64,000 nucleotides of DNA from Rhizobium sp. Root1212 (GTDB lineage Bacteria; Pseudomonadota; Alphaproteobacteria; Rhizobiales; Rhizobiaceae): positions 248,001-312,000 of the forward strand of contig NZ_LMDA01000012.1 in assembly GCF_001424985.1 (NCBI RefSeq). The letters are read 5' to 3'. A model generated the notes under the pieces. It did not search any database and had not been told where the DNA came from. It saw only the letters and a list, made by a program, of their open reading frames with translations. Made by a program: the position numbers and the translations under genes. Each line of letters starts with the position of its first letter. Position 1 is the stretch's first letter. This document shows, one piece after another, positions 45,450-53,904 of the stretch.

Positions 45450-47747
45450 ATGACCTTGCGAAATGGTGTGGCCTGCGCGGCCGTTGTTGTGCTTGGCCTG
45501 CTTCTCGTGCAGGCCCGCGCGGAAGAAACGATTGTCGACGGCGCATTCTCCGAGGCCAAGGACGGCTTCTGGGGCAGCGGCGATGTCGTGCTGTCGCGCG
45601 AAGACGGCAGATTGTGCGCGGCGGTGCCGGCCGGCGGGCAGGCCTGGGACAGGCTGATCGGCGTCAACGACATCAAGCTCAGGCCGGGAAAAACCTATCA
45701 TCTGGGGTTGAAGGCCGAGAGCCGGGGCGAGCACCGCTTCTCCATCCTCGTGCAACGGGCGGCCGAGCCCTGGACGGCACAGGCGCGCCTGGATGGCCGC
45801 GCCGGGGAAAAGCCCGCCGATCTCTCCCTGCTCTTCGTCGCCAAGGAGGCGGAGCCGGCCCAGCTCGTCTTCCATCTCGGCGGGGCTTCCGACCCCTGGC
45901 GCCTTTGCATCGACGATGTGACACTCGCCGCTTCCGAGGCGAAGCAGCCGGTGTCTGCCGGCGTGGCGAGCGCCGTTCCGGCGCATGGCCCGAGCCCGCT
46001 CGAAGCTCTGCCGCCGCTCGTCAATCAGTCCGGCTATTTCCTCGACGGCCGCAAGCGCGCAACGATCATCTCATCCTCTGCCAAGCCGCTGGCGTTCAAG
46101 CTGGTGGATGCCGAGGGCAAGACCGTAGGGGAGGGCACCGCCTTGCCATCCGGCTACGACCCGACAGTGGCGGCGGATACGCAGGTCGCGGATTTTTCCG
46201 CTTTCCGCCGGGCGGGCGATGGTTATCGCATCGTTGTCGCCGACAAGAAGAGCTTTCCGTTTTCCATCGGCCATGACGTCTATTCGCGGCTTCGGATCGA
46301 TGCGCTTTCCTGGTTCTATCCGCAGCGAAGCGGCATCGCGATCGATGGTGCGATTGCGGGCGCTGCCTATGCGCGCCCTGCCGGCCATATCGGCGAGGAG
46401 GAAAACAAGGGCGATACCGATGTCGGCTGCCTGACCGGGGCGGTGGCGCAAACCCTCTATGGCGACTGGCATTGCGATTATCGATTGGATGTCTCGGGTG
46501 GGTGGTACGACGCCGGCGACAACGGCAAATATGCCGTCAACGGCGCGATTTCCGCCGCCCAGTTGCTCGGCACCTTCGAGCGCGGCATGGTGTTCGGCGG
46601 CGGAGCGTCGGCGGCGGCGAGCGACAGCCTGTCGCGCATTCCCGAAAACGGCAACGGCATTCCCGATATCCTCGACGAAGCCCGCTGGGAACTGGATTTC
46701 CTGCTGAAGATGGTCGTGCCGAATGGCAAGCCGCTGGCCGGCATGGTGCACCACAAGCTCCACGATACGGAGTGGACGGTGCCGCCGCTGCTGCCGGATC
46801 AGGACGACAAGGAGCGCGCTCTTCACCGGCCCTCGACCGCCGCGACCCTCGATTTTGCCGCGACGGCTGCGCAAGGAGCGCGGCTCTTTGCCCCCTATGA
46901 TCAGGCTTTTTCGCAAAAGCTGCTCGCCGCTGCCCGCAAAGCCTGGCTGGCGGCAGCAGCCAATCCGGTGCTCTACGCTCCGCAGAGCGATGGCATGCAA
47001 GGCGGCGGTGATTATGACGACGACGATATCACCGACGAAACCTACTGGGCTGCTGCGGAACTCTTCATCACCACTGGCGAGGGGAAGTATCTGACGGCGC
47101 TGCGCGCCTCGCCCTATTGGGCCGGGCCGGTGTTTTCGCCCGCTGGCGCCTTCCATTGGCGCAATCCGGCAGCGCTCGCACGGATCAATCTGGCGCTCTA
47201 CGGCGAAAAGCTGTCGAAGAAGGATCGCTCGATGATCCGCAAGAGCGTGGTTTCGGCGGCGGAGAATTTTCTGAAGCTGCAGCAGAAGGAACCCTTCGGC
47301 CAGATCTATCGTCCCGCCGAAAGTCGCTACGACTGGGGCTCCAATCACGCGATCCTGCAGAACATGATCGTAATGGCGGCGGGCTACGATCTTTCCGGCG
47401 ATCGCAATCTTCTGGCCGGTATCCGCGAAAGCATGGACTACATCCTCGGCCGCAACGCCATGAACATGGCCTACGTTACCGGCTATGGCAGCGTGTCGCC
47501 ACAGAACCAGCATAGCCGCTGGTATGCCCATCAGCTCGACGGGAGCATGCCCAATCCTCCGGTCGGCTCGCTGGCTGGCGGGCCGAATTCGACCCCGGTG
47601 GACGAGATCGCCCGCGGCAAGCTTAAAGGCTGCGTGCCACAAACCTGTTATGCCGACGATATCGCCGCCTTCGGCAGCAACGAGATCGCCATCAACTGGA
47701 ATGCGCCGCTCGTCTATATCGCTTCCTTCCTCGCGGATGCACGATGA
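45450..47747 (+). CDS. Secreted glycoside hydrolase family 9 protein (endo-beta-glucanase-like)
   Basis: A 765-residue exported enzyme: signal peptide at about 1-24 (ending ARA-EE), a beta-rich carbohydrate-binding-like region to about 165, a CelD-type Ig-like domain starting PPLVNQSGYF near 187, and a GH9 catalytic (alpha/alpha)6 barrel from about 285. Catalytic residues are visible: SGGWYDAGDNGKY near 346 (two Asp), SRWYAHQLDG near 690 and AFGSNEIAINWNAPL near 742 (acid Glu). GH9 enzymes cleave cellulose, mixed-linkage glucan, xyloglucan or chito-oligomers. Start ATG 45450 follows an AGGA site; 11 more codons upstream are open. Its stop overlaps the next ATG by four bases. Confidence 0.88.
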   Translation: MTLRNGVACAAVVVLGLLLVQARAEETIVDGAFSEAKDGFWGSGDVVLSREDGRLCAAVPAGGQAWDRLIGVNDIKLRPGKTYHLGLKAESRGEHRFSILVQRAAEPWTAQARLDGRAGEKPADLSLLFVAKEAEPAQLVFHLGGASDPWRLCIDDVTLAASEAKQPVSAGVASAVPAHGPSPLEALPPLVNQSGYFLDGRKRATIISSSAKPLAFKLVDAEGKTVGEGTALPSGYDPTVAADTQVADFSAFRRAGDGYRIVVADKKSFPFSIGHDVYSRLRIDALSWFYPQRSGIAIDGAIAGAAYARPAGHIGEEENKGDTDVGCLTGAVAQTLYGDWHCDYRLDVSGGWYDAGDNGKYAVNGAISAAQLLGTFERGMVFGGGASAAASDSLSRIPENGNGIPDILDEARWELDFLLKMVVPNGKPLAGMVHHKLHDTEWTVPPLLPDQDDKERALHRPSTAATLDFAATAAQGARLFAPYDQAFSQKLLAAARKAWLAAAANPVLYAPQSDGMQGGGDYDDDDITDETYWAAAELFITTGEGKYLTALRASPYWAGPVFSPAGAFHWRNPAALARINLALYGEKLSKKDRSMIRKSVVSAAENFLKLQQKEPFGQIYRPAESRYDWGSNHAILQNMIVMAAGYDLSGDRNLLAGIRESMDYILGRNAMNMAYVTGYGSVSPQNQHSRWYAHQLDGSMPNPPVGSLAGGPNSTPVDEIARGKLKGCVPQTCYADDIAAFGSNEIAINWNAPLVYIASFLADAR

Positions 47748-48895
47748 CCACCAAGAAGACCACCACCATCGCCATCGTCGGCACCGGCTTTGTGGCTGAC
47801 TACTATATGACGACGCTTGCCAACCATCCCGAGCTTCGGCTGGCTGGCGCCTACGATATAGATGATGCACGGCTTAGCCAGTTTTGCGCCTACTGGAGCG
47901 TGACGCCCTATGCCACGCTCGACGCACTGCTTTCGGATGCGACTGTCGGGATCGTCGTCAATCTGACGACGCCGGAAAGCCATTTCGCCGTCAACGAGGC
48001 GGTGCTTTCGGCCGGAAAGCACGTCTACTGCGAAAAGCCGCTGGCGATGGATGTGGAGGACGGGCGCAGATTGGTCGATCTCGCCAAGAGCCGTGGACTG
48101 ACCCTTGCCGGCGCGCCCGCCAATGCGCTGAGCGATGCGCAAGCCCATTGCCGGGCGATCCTTGAGAGCGGCGCGATCGGCACGCCGCGCCTTGCCTATG
48201 CCGAGATGGAGGACGGCCCGGTCTTTCTCGACAACTGGCAGGAGTGGAAAAGCCGCTCCGGCGCCAAATGGCCGGGCGTGCATGAATTCGAAATCGGTTG
48301 CACGCTGGAACATGCGGGTTATGCCACAAGCTGGCTGGTGTCACTCTTCGGTCCAGTCGCGCATCTCGATGCTTTTTCGGCGCTCACCTTTCCGCAGAAG
48401 GGACCGGGAACCGAGGGGCTGGCGCTCGCCGCGGATTTCTCGGTCGGCTGCCTGCGTTTCGCGTCGGGGCCGGTGGCGCGGCTGACGAGCGGCCTTGCCG
48501 CGCCGCGCGACCGCTCGCTGACCATTATCGGTGACAAGGGCACGCTGATCGTCTGCGATCTCTGGGACAACCGTTCGCCCATCCACCTCGAATATGCCGG
48601 GCGAAGCCGGCCGCTTCTGCACCGGATCGTCGACAAGCTGGAGCGTCGCCGCGGTCGGCGCTTTCCCTTCCGGCTGGTGCCGGGCAAGGCCGTGCCCTAT
48701 GCCGATGCCGGTGTAAAAGGCCAGCTTCCGGCCTATCCGTCGCAGATCGATTTCATGCGCGGCATCGCGGCCCAGGCAACGGCGATCGAGGCGGGAACGG
48801 TGCCGTATTTCTCTGGCGAACGGGCGCTGCATCTCACCGATATCGTGCTGGCGCTCAATGCCGGGCGGCGGGATTATACGCCATCGTCTTTGTGA
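47744..48895 (+). CDS. Gfo/Idh/MocA-family dehydrogenase coupled to the GH9 gene
   Basis: A 383-residue NAD(P)-dependent oxidoreductase. It has the Rossmann motif IVGTGFVADYYMTTL near 11 and the EKP motif HVYCEKPLAMDVEDG near 92, standard for the family that oxidises or epimerises sugars, inositols and sugar nucleotides. The ATG sits inside the GH9 stop (ATGA), so both proteins are made from one message. This suggests a shared carbohydrate substrate, although one protein is exported and this one is cytoplasmic. The specific reaction is unknown. Confidence 0.87.
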   Translation: MTTKKTTTIAIVGTGFVADYYMTTLANHPELRLAGAYDIDDARLSQFCAYWSVTPYATLDALLSDATVGIVVNLTTPESHFAVNEAVLSAGKHVYCEKPLAMDVEDGRRLVDLAKSRGLTLAGAPANALSDAQAHCRAILESGAIGTPRLAYAEMEDGPVFLDNWQEWKSRSGAKWPGVHEFEIGCTLEHAGYATSWLVSLFGPVAHLDAFSALTFPQKGPGTEGLALAADFSVGCLRFASGPVARLTSGLAAPRDRSLTIIGDKGTLIVCDLWDNRSPIHLEYAGRSRPLLHRIVDKLERRRGRRFPFRLVPGKAVPYADAGVKGQLPAYPSQIDFMRGIAAQATAIEAGTVPYFSGERALHLTDIVLALNAGRRDYTPSSL

Positions 48896-48907
48896 GAGCG
48901 GTATAGT

Positions 48908-49951
48908 CTACGACGCAGGCCGCGCGCGAATTTCCTCGATGATCTTCAGTGCCTGAAGGCTGGCGGAGAGCTGAGCGCGGGGTTCCTGCCTTGCGCCGCT
49001 CAGGATCGCGGCACTTGCTGCCTCGATCTCGAATTGCAGGCCGCCGCCGGGGAAGGAGCCGTCGAAAATCTCCACGCCCGGAAGCGGCAGGCGGCGGGCG
49101 ATCTTGGCGAGGGTATCGGAAAGCCGGCCCCCTGCCTTTGGTGCGAGGAGGGGAAGCAAGGCCTTGTTTCGCACGACGAACAGCCGGGCCGCCTTAAGGA
49201 AGGGCGCATCGAGAACGAGCGTGCCCGTCTCGCCCTCGATTACATAGCGGTTTTCGCCCGTATCGAGGAAACTGCAGCCGAGATCGACGGTGAAACCGTC
49301 ATAGTCGAGCCGCATGGTGGCGGCGAGATCGACGCCGGTGGGGGCGGCCTGCCAGTCGCCGCTGACGGACTTGGGTGGGCCGAAGAGATTGAGCGTCACG
49401 GCCAGCGGATAGACGCCCAGATCGAGCAGCGCCCCGCCGCCCAGCGCCGGGGAAAAGAACCGGCTTTCCGCATTGAACGGCTTTGCAAAGCTCAGATGTC
49501 CACGCACGGCGCGGATGCGGCCGATCGCCTGTTTCGCCAGCAGGTTCCGCAGCCTTTCGAGCGCTGGCAAATACAGCGTCCAGAGGCCTTCCATGGCGAA
49601 GACGCCGCTGTCTTTCGCGAGCATCGCCAATGTTTGCGCTTCGGAAGCGGTGGCAACCAGCGGCTTTTCGACGAGCAGGGGCTTTCCGGCGGTTATCAGC
49701 CGCTTTGCCTGCCCGAAATGTGCGGTGTTGGGCGAGGCGATGTAGACGGCGTCGATGCCCGGCGCTTCGGCCAGTGCATCGAGATTGGCGAACACGGCAA
49801 GCGGGCCGAACCGCCGGGCGAAATTCGCGCCGGTTTCGGCGTTGCGCGACAAGACCGCGACGAGCGTGGCATTCTTCGTCCGCGCGATATCTTCGGCAAA
49901 GGTCGCGGCGATGGTTCCGGTGCCGATGACGGCCCAACGTAGTTTCGACAT
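48908..49951 (-). CDS. Gfo/Idh/MocA-family dehydrogenase (dihydrodiol dehydrogenase-like)
   Basis: A 347-residue NAD(P)-dependent oxidoreductase with AVIGTGTIAATFAEDIARTK near 7 and the EKP motif PLLVEKPLVATASE near 90. The spacing and the C-terminal GGGALLDLGVYPLAVTLNLFG near 165 resemble the dimeric dihydrodiol / D-xylose dehydrogenase branch. It starts at ATG 49951; the 64 upstream open codons are not family-like. It is convergent with the GH9-coupled dehydrogenase, 12 bp apart, but the two proteins belong to different branches, so this is not a recent duplication. Confidence 0.87.
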   Translation of the reverse strand: MSKLRWAVIGTGTIAATFAEDIARTKNATLVAVLSRNAETGANFARRFGPLAVFANLDALAEAPGIDAVYIASPNTAHFGQAKRLITAGKPLLVEKPLVATASEAQTLAMLAKDSGVFAMEGLWTLYLPALERLRNLLAKQAIGRIRAVRGHLSFAKPFNAESRFFSPALGGGALLDLGVYPLAVTLNLFGPPKSVSGDWQAAPTGVDLAATMRLDYDGFTVDLGCSFLDTGENRYVIEGETGTLVLDAPFLKAARLFVVRNKALLPLLAPKAGGRLSDTLAKIARRLPLPGVEIFDGSFPGGGLQFEIEAASAAILSGARQEPRAQLSASLQALKIIEEIRARPAS

Positions 49952-50307
49952 GGTGGTTCTGCTGCCCGGATGGATGATGGCGCGATCCTGCACGGCAAGT
50001 CTCAAGGTCGGGTAAATACCGGGCTTCGGTCCGCTAGCGATATGGTTGCAAGCTTGGCACAACCTTGTCGTGAGACTGAACTGGTGCTCCAATGATGGCG
50101 GATAAGGGCAATAATGCCGCCATCGCCTTGGGGCGATGATCATTGCCTGCCGCGCCCGGACCCGTTTATCCCGGCGCGGCAGGTCAAAACGCCCTTGTCA
50201 CCGACTTCCGGGGACCTGTCCGGTTATCGGGGGCGAAGGGCAAGCGTGTTGGCGATGGCTGCTTGAATGGCCAATCGGGCGCCCCCGCAATTGCGAGGAA
50301 GGAGATA
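49952..50307. other. Intergenic region with one strong hairpin
   Basis: 356 bp without a convincing gene. It holds the promoter of the minus-strand dehydrogenase and the 3' flank of the nolR-like gene. A perfect inverted repeat CCTGCCGCGCC / GGCGCGGCAGG lies at 50146-50183 with a 16-base loop but without a T-tract on either strand, so I do not call it a terminator. Confidence 0.5.
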
Positions 50308-50646
50308 TCAAGCGCGGAGCTGCTTCAGCGGCTGGGCGCTGTCGTCATTTTCCCGGTAGATATCCTTCAGCGTGTCCAGAACCTTCAGCACCGATTCGGC
50401 AGCACAGGAATAATAGATCGTCTGGGCGTCACGGCGCGTCGTCACCAGATTCTGGGCGCGCAGTTTCGACAGATGCTGGGACAGGGCCGACTGGCTGAGG
50501 CCGACCTGAACCGCCAGCGCACCGACGGCCATCTCTTCCTTGACCAGCGAGTTCAAAATCAGCAGGCGCTTCGGGTTTGCCATGGCGGACAAGAATTCAG
50601 CAGCGACCTCTGCCTTCTGATGAGTCTCAGGGGAAATTTCGGGCAT
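50308..50646 (-). CDS. nolR: NolR-like ArsR-family transcriptional regulator
   Basis: A 112-residue winged-helix repressor. Its core AAEFLSAMANPKRLLILNSL (near 15-34), VGLSQSALSQHLSKLRAQNL (about 48-67) and RRDAQTIYYS match my memory of NolR from Sinorhizobium almost word for word. NolR represses nodulation, exopolysaccharide and growth-phase genes. It has no cysteine metal site typical of ArsR sensors, consistent with NolR. A matching operator motif lies upstream at 50789. NolR homologues also occur in non-nodulating Rhizobiaceae, so the gene does not prove symbiosis. Confidence 0.85.
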   Translation of the reverse strand: MPEISPETHQKAEVAAEFLSAMANPKRLLILNSLVKEEMAVGALAVQVGLSQSALSQHLSKLRAQNLVTTRRDAQTIYYSCAAESVLKVLDTLKDIYRENDDSAQPLKQLRA

Positions 50647-50788
50647 TACGCACTCCGATGCGGGCTCTCATCACGCTTCCAAAGCACGGCGCCTGTTTCG
50701 GACTGGCGCGCGCTTCAGGTTCTTATTGTTTCATATGGCCTTTGCAAAATCGCTTAAGCATTTCGCGCGACGCGCTTTAGTCATACGA

Positions 50789-50804
50789 ATTAGAAGCGGA
50801 TAAT
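50789..50804. promoter_or_regulatory. Candidate NolR operator upstream of nolR
   Basis: ATTAG, nine bases, then AT fits the published NolR consensus (A/T)TTAG-N9-A(T/A). It lies 143 bp before the nolR ATG and about 60 bp after the hugZ-like stop. A second, one-mismatch copy (TTTAG-N9-TT) precedes it at 50777. Autoregulation is inferred. Confidence 0.5.
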
Positions 50805-50864
50805 TAGCCGTGCTGAATGAAAGGGCAACGGGGCACTGCTAGAATTAGGGGTAAAAGAGGAGAG

Positions 50865-51608
50865 TTAACCGTAAAGCCGCACCAGAAGCGGCCGTAGTTC
50901 GGCCGCCGATTGCAGCGGTTGCTCGAATTCGAGGCGTTTCAGTTTGTCGCCAAGCGAAAGATCGAGGCCGGCCGCGTCGATACCGGTGATCGTCCAGCCC
51001 TCTTCCGTTGCCTTGCAGAAGGTCTGCGCATAGCGGGTGGCGGCATCGGCATGGTCGCTATTCATATGGTCGATGGCGCGGCCTTCCATGGCCACCAGAT
51101 CGGCGATGGCGGGTGAGGTGATCATCAAATCCGGACCATCAAGCGCATAGGCGCGGCCAAAGCCACCGTTCAGGCTGGCCCGCTGTGGCGTCAGCCGGAA
51201 GAAGGCGAAATCCGGGAAGTCGACATAAAGTTCGGCCTTGGGGTGTCGGCGCAGGAAGCGTTCGCGCAGCCGTAGGTGACGGGTATCGTCGCGCTCTACC
51301 TTTTCCGCCAGGCATTGGACGGTCATCCGCGCATGGGCGAGCGGATCTCCCTTGCCGATCTCGCCGACCAGCAGGGAGCAGCGATTGTCCAGCGTCAGGG
51401 CCTGGGTGTGGGTCGAAAGCTTGGAGATAAGGATGACCGGCGTGCCGTCGATATCAATGCCGATCAGGGCGCGGCTGACGAAGGGAAAGCCGTTTTCGCC
51501 GGGCTCCAGAACGGCAAGGGCCGCACTGCGCGCCGAACGCAGCAGCGTGCGGGCGAGCTTGCGCGCCTCGTCGTCGGTATCGCGCAGCACGGAGGGCTTG
51601 TCGGTCAT
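50865..51608 (-). CDS. HugZ-like haem utilisation / pyridoxamine phosphate oxidase-fold protein
   Basis: A 247-residue protein: a split-barrel FMN-binding-like domain (ARTLLRSARSAALAVLEPG near 19; GTPVILISKLSTHTQAL near 55; CSLLVGEIGKGDPLAHAR near 76) followed by a DUF2470 domain from about 165 containing AIDHMNSDHADAATRYAQ near 178. This two-domain layout is that of HugZ, a haem-degrading oxygenase, and of glutamyl-tRNA-reductase-binding proteins. No haem transport gene is adjacent. The start ATG at 51608 is followed upstream by intergenic DNA and then a RIME-like repeat. Confidence 0.85.
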   Translation of the reverse strand: MTDKPSVLRDTDDEARKLARTLLRSARSAALAVLEPGENGFPFVSRALIGIDIDGTPVILISKLSTHTQALTLDNRCSLLVGEIGKGDPLAHARMTVQCLAEKVERDDTRHLRLRERFLRRHPKAELYVDFPDFAFFRLTPQRASLNGGFGRAYALDGPDLMITSPAIADLVAMEGRAIDHMNSDHADAATRYAQTFCKATEEGWTITGIDAAGLDLSLGDKLKRLEFEQPLQSAAELRPLLVRLYG

Positions 51609-51742
51609 GGTCGTGGTCTCCTGAAACGACCCGCAGGCGAGGGCGGGTGTGGAGGAGAACTAGCGCAAAATTGGGGAAACGGAAATCTGGAAAAGTGGAG
51701 TATAAACGGAAAGTATGAGGAGCTGAGAGGGCTGCGGCATAT

Positions 51743-51868
51743 CCCTTCTCCCCGCGCGCGAGGAGAAGGTGCCCGATAGGGCGGATGAGGGGCGGGGTTC
51801 CAGTCCCTCAAGAATGAAGGTTTGCCCCTCACCCTAGCCCTCTGCCCGCAGGCGGGGAGAGGGGACGA
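51743..51868 (+). repeat. RIME1-like intergenic palindromic element, copy 2 (A-B order)
   Basis: Module A: CCCTTCTCCCCGC / GCGAGGAGAAGG then GGATGAGGGGC. Module B: TTGCCCCTCACCCTAGCCCT, CTGCCCGCAGGCGGGGAGAG, GGGACG. It has the same order and orientation as copy 1 at 11437 and the same spacer length within a few bases. It lies between hugZ-like and choV. Confidence 0.87.
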
Positions 51869-51888
51869 AGGAGCGTACCATTGCCTGC

Positions 51889-52935
51889 TCAAATATCCCT
51901 GTTCTTGTGCCGCGTCAGGCTTTCCACCACGTTCTGCGCATTGATCGTGCCGACGATCATGCCGTTTTCCACCACGCCGATGCTGCCCGGCTGGCGGGAC
52001 ATGGCGTCGAGGATGTCGACGAGGGGGGTCGTCGGCTTGGCGGTGGCGCTGACGCCCGCGGTATCGCGGCTTGCGCCGCTCTGCATCACGTCCATCGCCG
52101 TCAGCATGGTGATCGGGTTCATGTGCTGGACGAAGTCGGCGACATACTGGTTGGCCGGGTTCTTGACGATCTCCTGCGGCGTGCCGCACTGGATGATGCG
52201 CCCGCCTTCCATGATGGCGATGCGGTTGCCGATGCGGAAGGCTTCATCGAGATCGTGGCTGACGAAAAGGATGGTCTTCTTCAGCCGCCGCTGGAATTCC
52301 AGAAGCTCATCCTGCAGGCGCGTGCGGATCAGCGGGTCGAGCGCCGAGAACGGCTCGTCCATCAGCAGGATCGGCGCACCGGTGGCAAAAGCGCGGGCAA
52401 GGCCGACGCGCTGCTGCATGCCGCCGGAAAGTTCCTTAACTTGCCGGCCAGCCCATTTTGTCAGGTTCACCAGCTCCAACTGTTCGGCGACGCGCTTCTT
52501 CATCTCGGCGTCCGGCACGCCGGCAAGTTCCAGCCCGAAGCCGACATTGTCGGCGACGGTGCGCCACGGCAGCAGCGCGAATTGCTGGAACACCATCGAG
52601 ACGGTGTGCATGCGGAAATCGCGCAACGCCTTGGTCGTCGTCTTGTAGGGATTGAGCGAGCCGTTGCCGGTCTTGACCTCGACGCTGCCGCGCACGACCG
52701 GGGCAAGCCCGTTGACGGCGCGCAGCAGGGTGGATTTGCCGGAGCCGGAAAGCCCCATCAGCACGAGGATTTCGCCCTCGTGGATGGAGAGCGAGGCATC
52801 CGCAACGCCAAGCACCAGCCCGGTCGCAGCCCCGATCTCGTCGCGGGTCTTGCCCTGATCGACCATCGCAAGCGCTGCCTGCGGATTGTTGCCGAAGACG
52901 ATATCGACATTCTTGAAAACGACGGCGTCGGTCAT
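51889..52935 (-). CDS. choV: Choline ABC transporter ATP-binding protein ChoV
   Basis: A 348-residue ATPase of the ProV/OpuAA type. Walker A MGLSGSGKST near 58, FQQFALLPWRTVADNVG near 117, ABC signature LSGGMQQRVGLARA near 168 and Walker B ILLMDEPFSALDP near 189. A CBS-like C-terminal tail follows. An extra N-terminal insertion NNPQAALAMVDQGKTRDEIG is typical of glycine-betaine/choline ATPases. Its start overlaps the choW stop by four bases. Together with ChoW and ChoX it forms a high-affinity choline importer. Confidence 0.93.
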   Translation of the reverse strand: MTDAVVFKNVDIVFGNNPQAALAMVDQGKTRDEIGAATGLVLGVADASLSIHEGEILVLMGLSGSGKSTLLRAVNGLAPVVRGSVEVKTGNGSLNPYKTTTKALRDFRMHTVSMVFQQFALLPWRTVADNVGFGLELAGVPDAEMKKRVAEQLELVNLTKWAGRQVKELSGGMQQRVGLARAFATGAPILLMDEPFSALDPLIRTRLQDELLEFQRRLKKTILFVSHDLDEAFRIGNRIAIMEGGRIIQCGTPQEIVKNPANQYVADFVQHMNPITMLTAMDVMQSGASRDTAGVSATAKPTTPLVDILDAMSRQPGSIGVVENGMIVGTINAQNVVESLTRHKNRDI

Positions 52936-53786
52936 GCGCCTTCTCCTTCATCCGACGAGCGGAACAGGCGATCGAGGATGATCGCGAGGATGACGATACA
53001 GAGGCCCGCCTCAAAACCCTTGGCGACGTTGACAGTGTTCAGCGCGCGTAGCACCGGCACGCCGAGGCCGTTTGCGCCGACGAGTGCTGCGATGACCACC
53101 ATCGACAGCGACAGCATGATCGTCTGCGTCAGGCCGGCCATGATCTGCGGGGTGGCGAAGGGAAGCTCGATCTTGCGCAGCACCTGCGATGGGGTCGCGC
53201 CGAAGGAGACGGCGGCTTCCACCAGCGACGGCGGCGTCGAGATGATGCCGAGCCGGGTGAGGCGGATCGGTGCGGGGATGGCGAAGATCACGGTGGCGAT
53301 CAGGCCCGGCACCATGCCGAGGCCGAAGAGGATCAGCGCCGGGATCAGGTAGACGAATGTGGGAATGGTCTGCATCAGGTCGAGGATCGGCCGCATGACC
53401 GCATAGACCCAGGCCTTGCGGGCGGCTGCGATGCCGAGCGGAATGCCGACCGCCATGCTGACGAAGCTTGCCGCCAGAACCAGCGCCAGCGTCTCCGTCG
53501 TTTCCTTCCAGTAGCCCTGGTTGATGATCAGCAACAGGCCGAGCAGGGTGAACAGCGTGATGCCGACCGAGCGGCGCAGCCACCAGGCAAGGGCCGTCAC
53601 CAGTGCCACTACGATCAGCGGGTGCGGCGTCTGCAGGATATAGAGCAGCACGGCCACCACGCCGGAAAGCACATTGGAAAGCTGGTCGAAGAACAGCGCG
53701 AAATTCGTGGTGAGCCAGTCGACGAAGGACTTAGCCCCCGCACCGATCGGAACACGATATTCGGTCAAGAAATCCACGGAAGTCAT
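52932..53786 (-). CDS. choW: Choline ABC transporter permease ChoW
   Basis: A 284-residue permease with six or more hydrophobic segments and the EAA-like loop SFGATPSQVLRKIELPFATPQIMAGL (key residues G-A-T-P and E-L-P, near 198-222), where the ATPase docks. N-terminal LTEYRVPIGAGAKSFVDWLT resembles ProW/OpuAB permeases. It is separated from choX by a terminator-like hairpin and overlaps choV by four bases. Confidence 0.93.
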   Translation of the reverse strand: MTSVDFLTEYRVPIGAGAKSFVDWLTTNFALFFDQLSNVLSGVVAVLLYILQTPHPLIVVALVTALAWWLRRSVGITLFTLLGLLLIINQGYWKETTETLALVLAASFVSMAVGIPLGIAAARKAWVYAVMRPILDLMQTIPTFVYLIPALILFGLGMVPGLIATVIFAIPAPIRLTRLGIISTPPSLVEAAVSFGATPSQVLRKIELPFATPQIMAGLTQTIMLSLSMVVIAALVGANGLGVPVLRALNTVNVAKGFEAGLCIVILAIILDRLFRSSDEGEGA

Positions 53787-53861
53787 CCCACGTCAAAAGG
53801 AACCGGTCAGGCATCGGCCCGAAGCATTTCGGGCCGTGGCGAAGCGTAATCTGTGTTCGAC

Positions 53862-53895
53862 GTCAAAAAAGGCGGGGAAGAACTCCCCGCCTCAT
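53862..53895 (-). terminator. Intercistronic terminator/attenuator between choX and choW
   Basis: On the minus strand GGCGGGGA and TCCCCGCC pair with a short GTTCT loop and are followed by TTTTTTGACG. It lies 10 bp after the choX stop and about 75 bp before the choW start, within what should be one operon. Confidence 0.85.
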
Positions 53896-53904
53896 CGTGC
53901 CGGC

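Noticed and set aside
46071-47870. 599-codon open frame antisense to the GH9 gene
   Set aside because: GH9 catalytic motifs and signal peptide are on the plus strand; the antisense translation has no domain pattern.
47744-49951. The two convergent Gfo/Idh/MocA genes as a tandem duplication
   Set aside because: Their motifs outside the Rossmann and EKP sites differ and the C-terminal domains belong to different branches.
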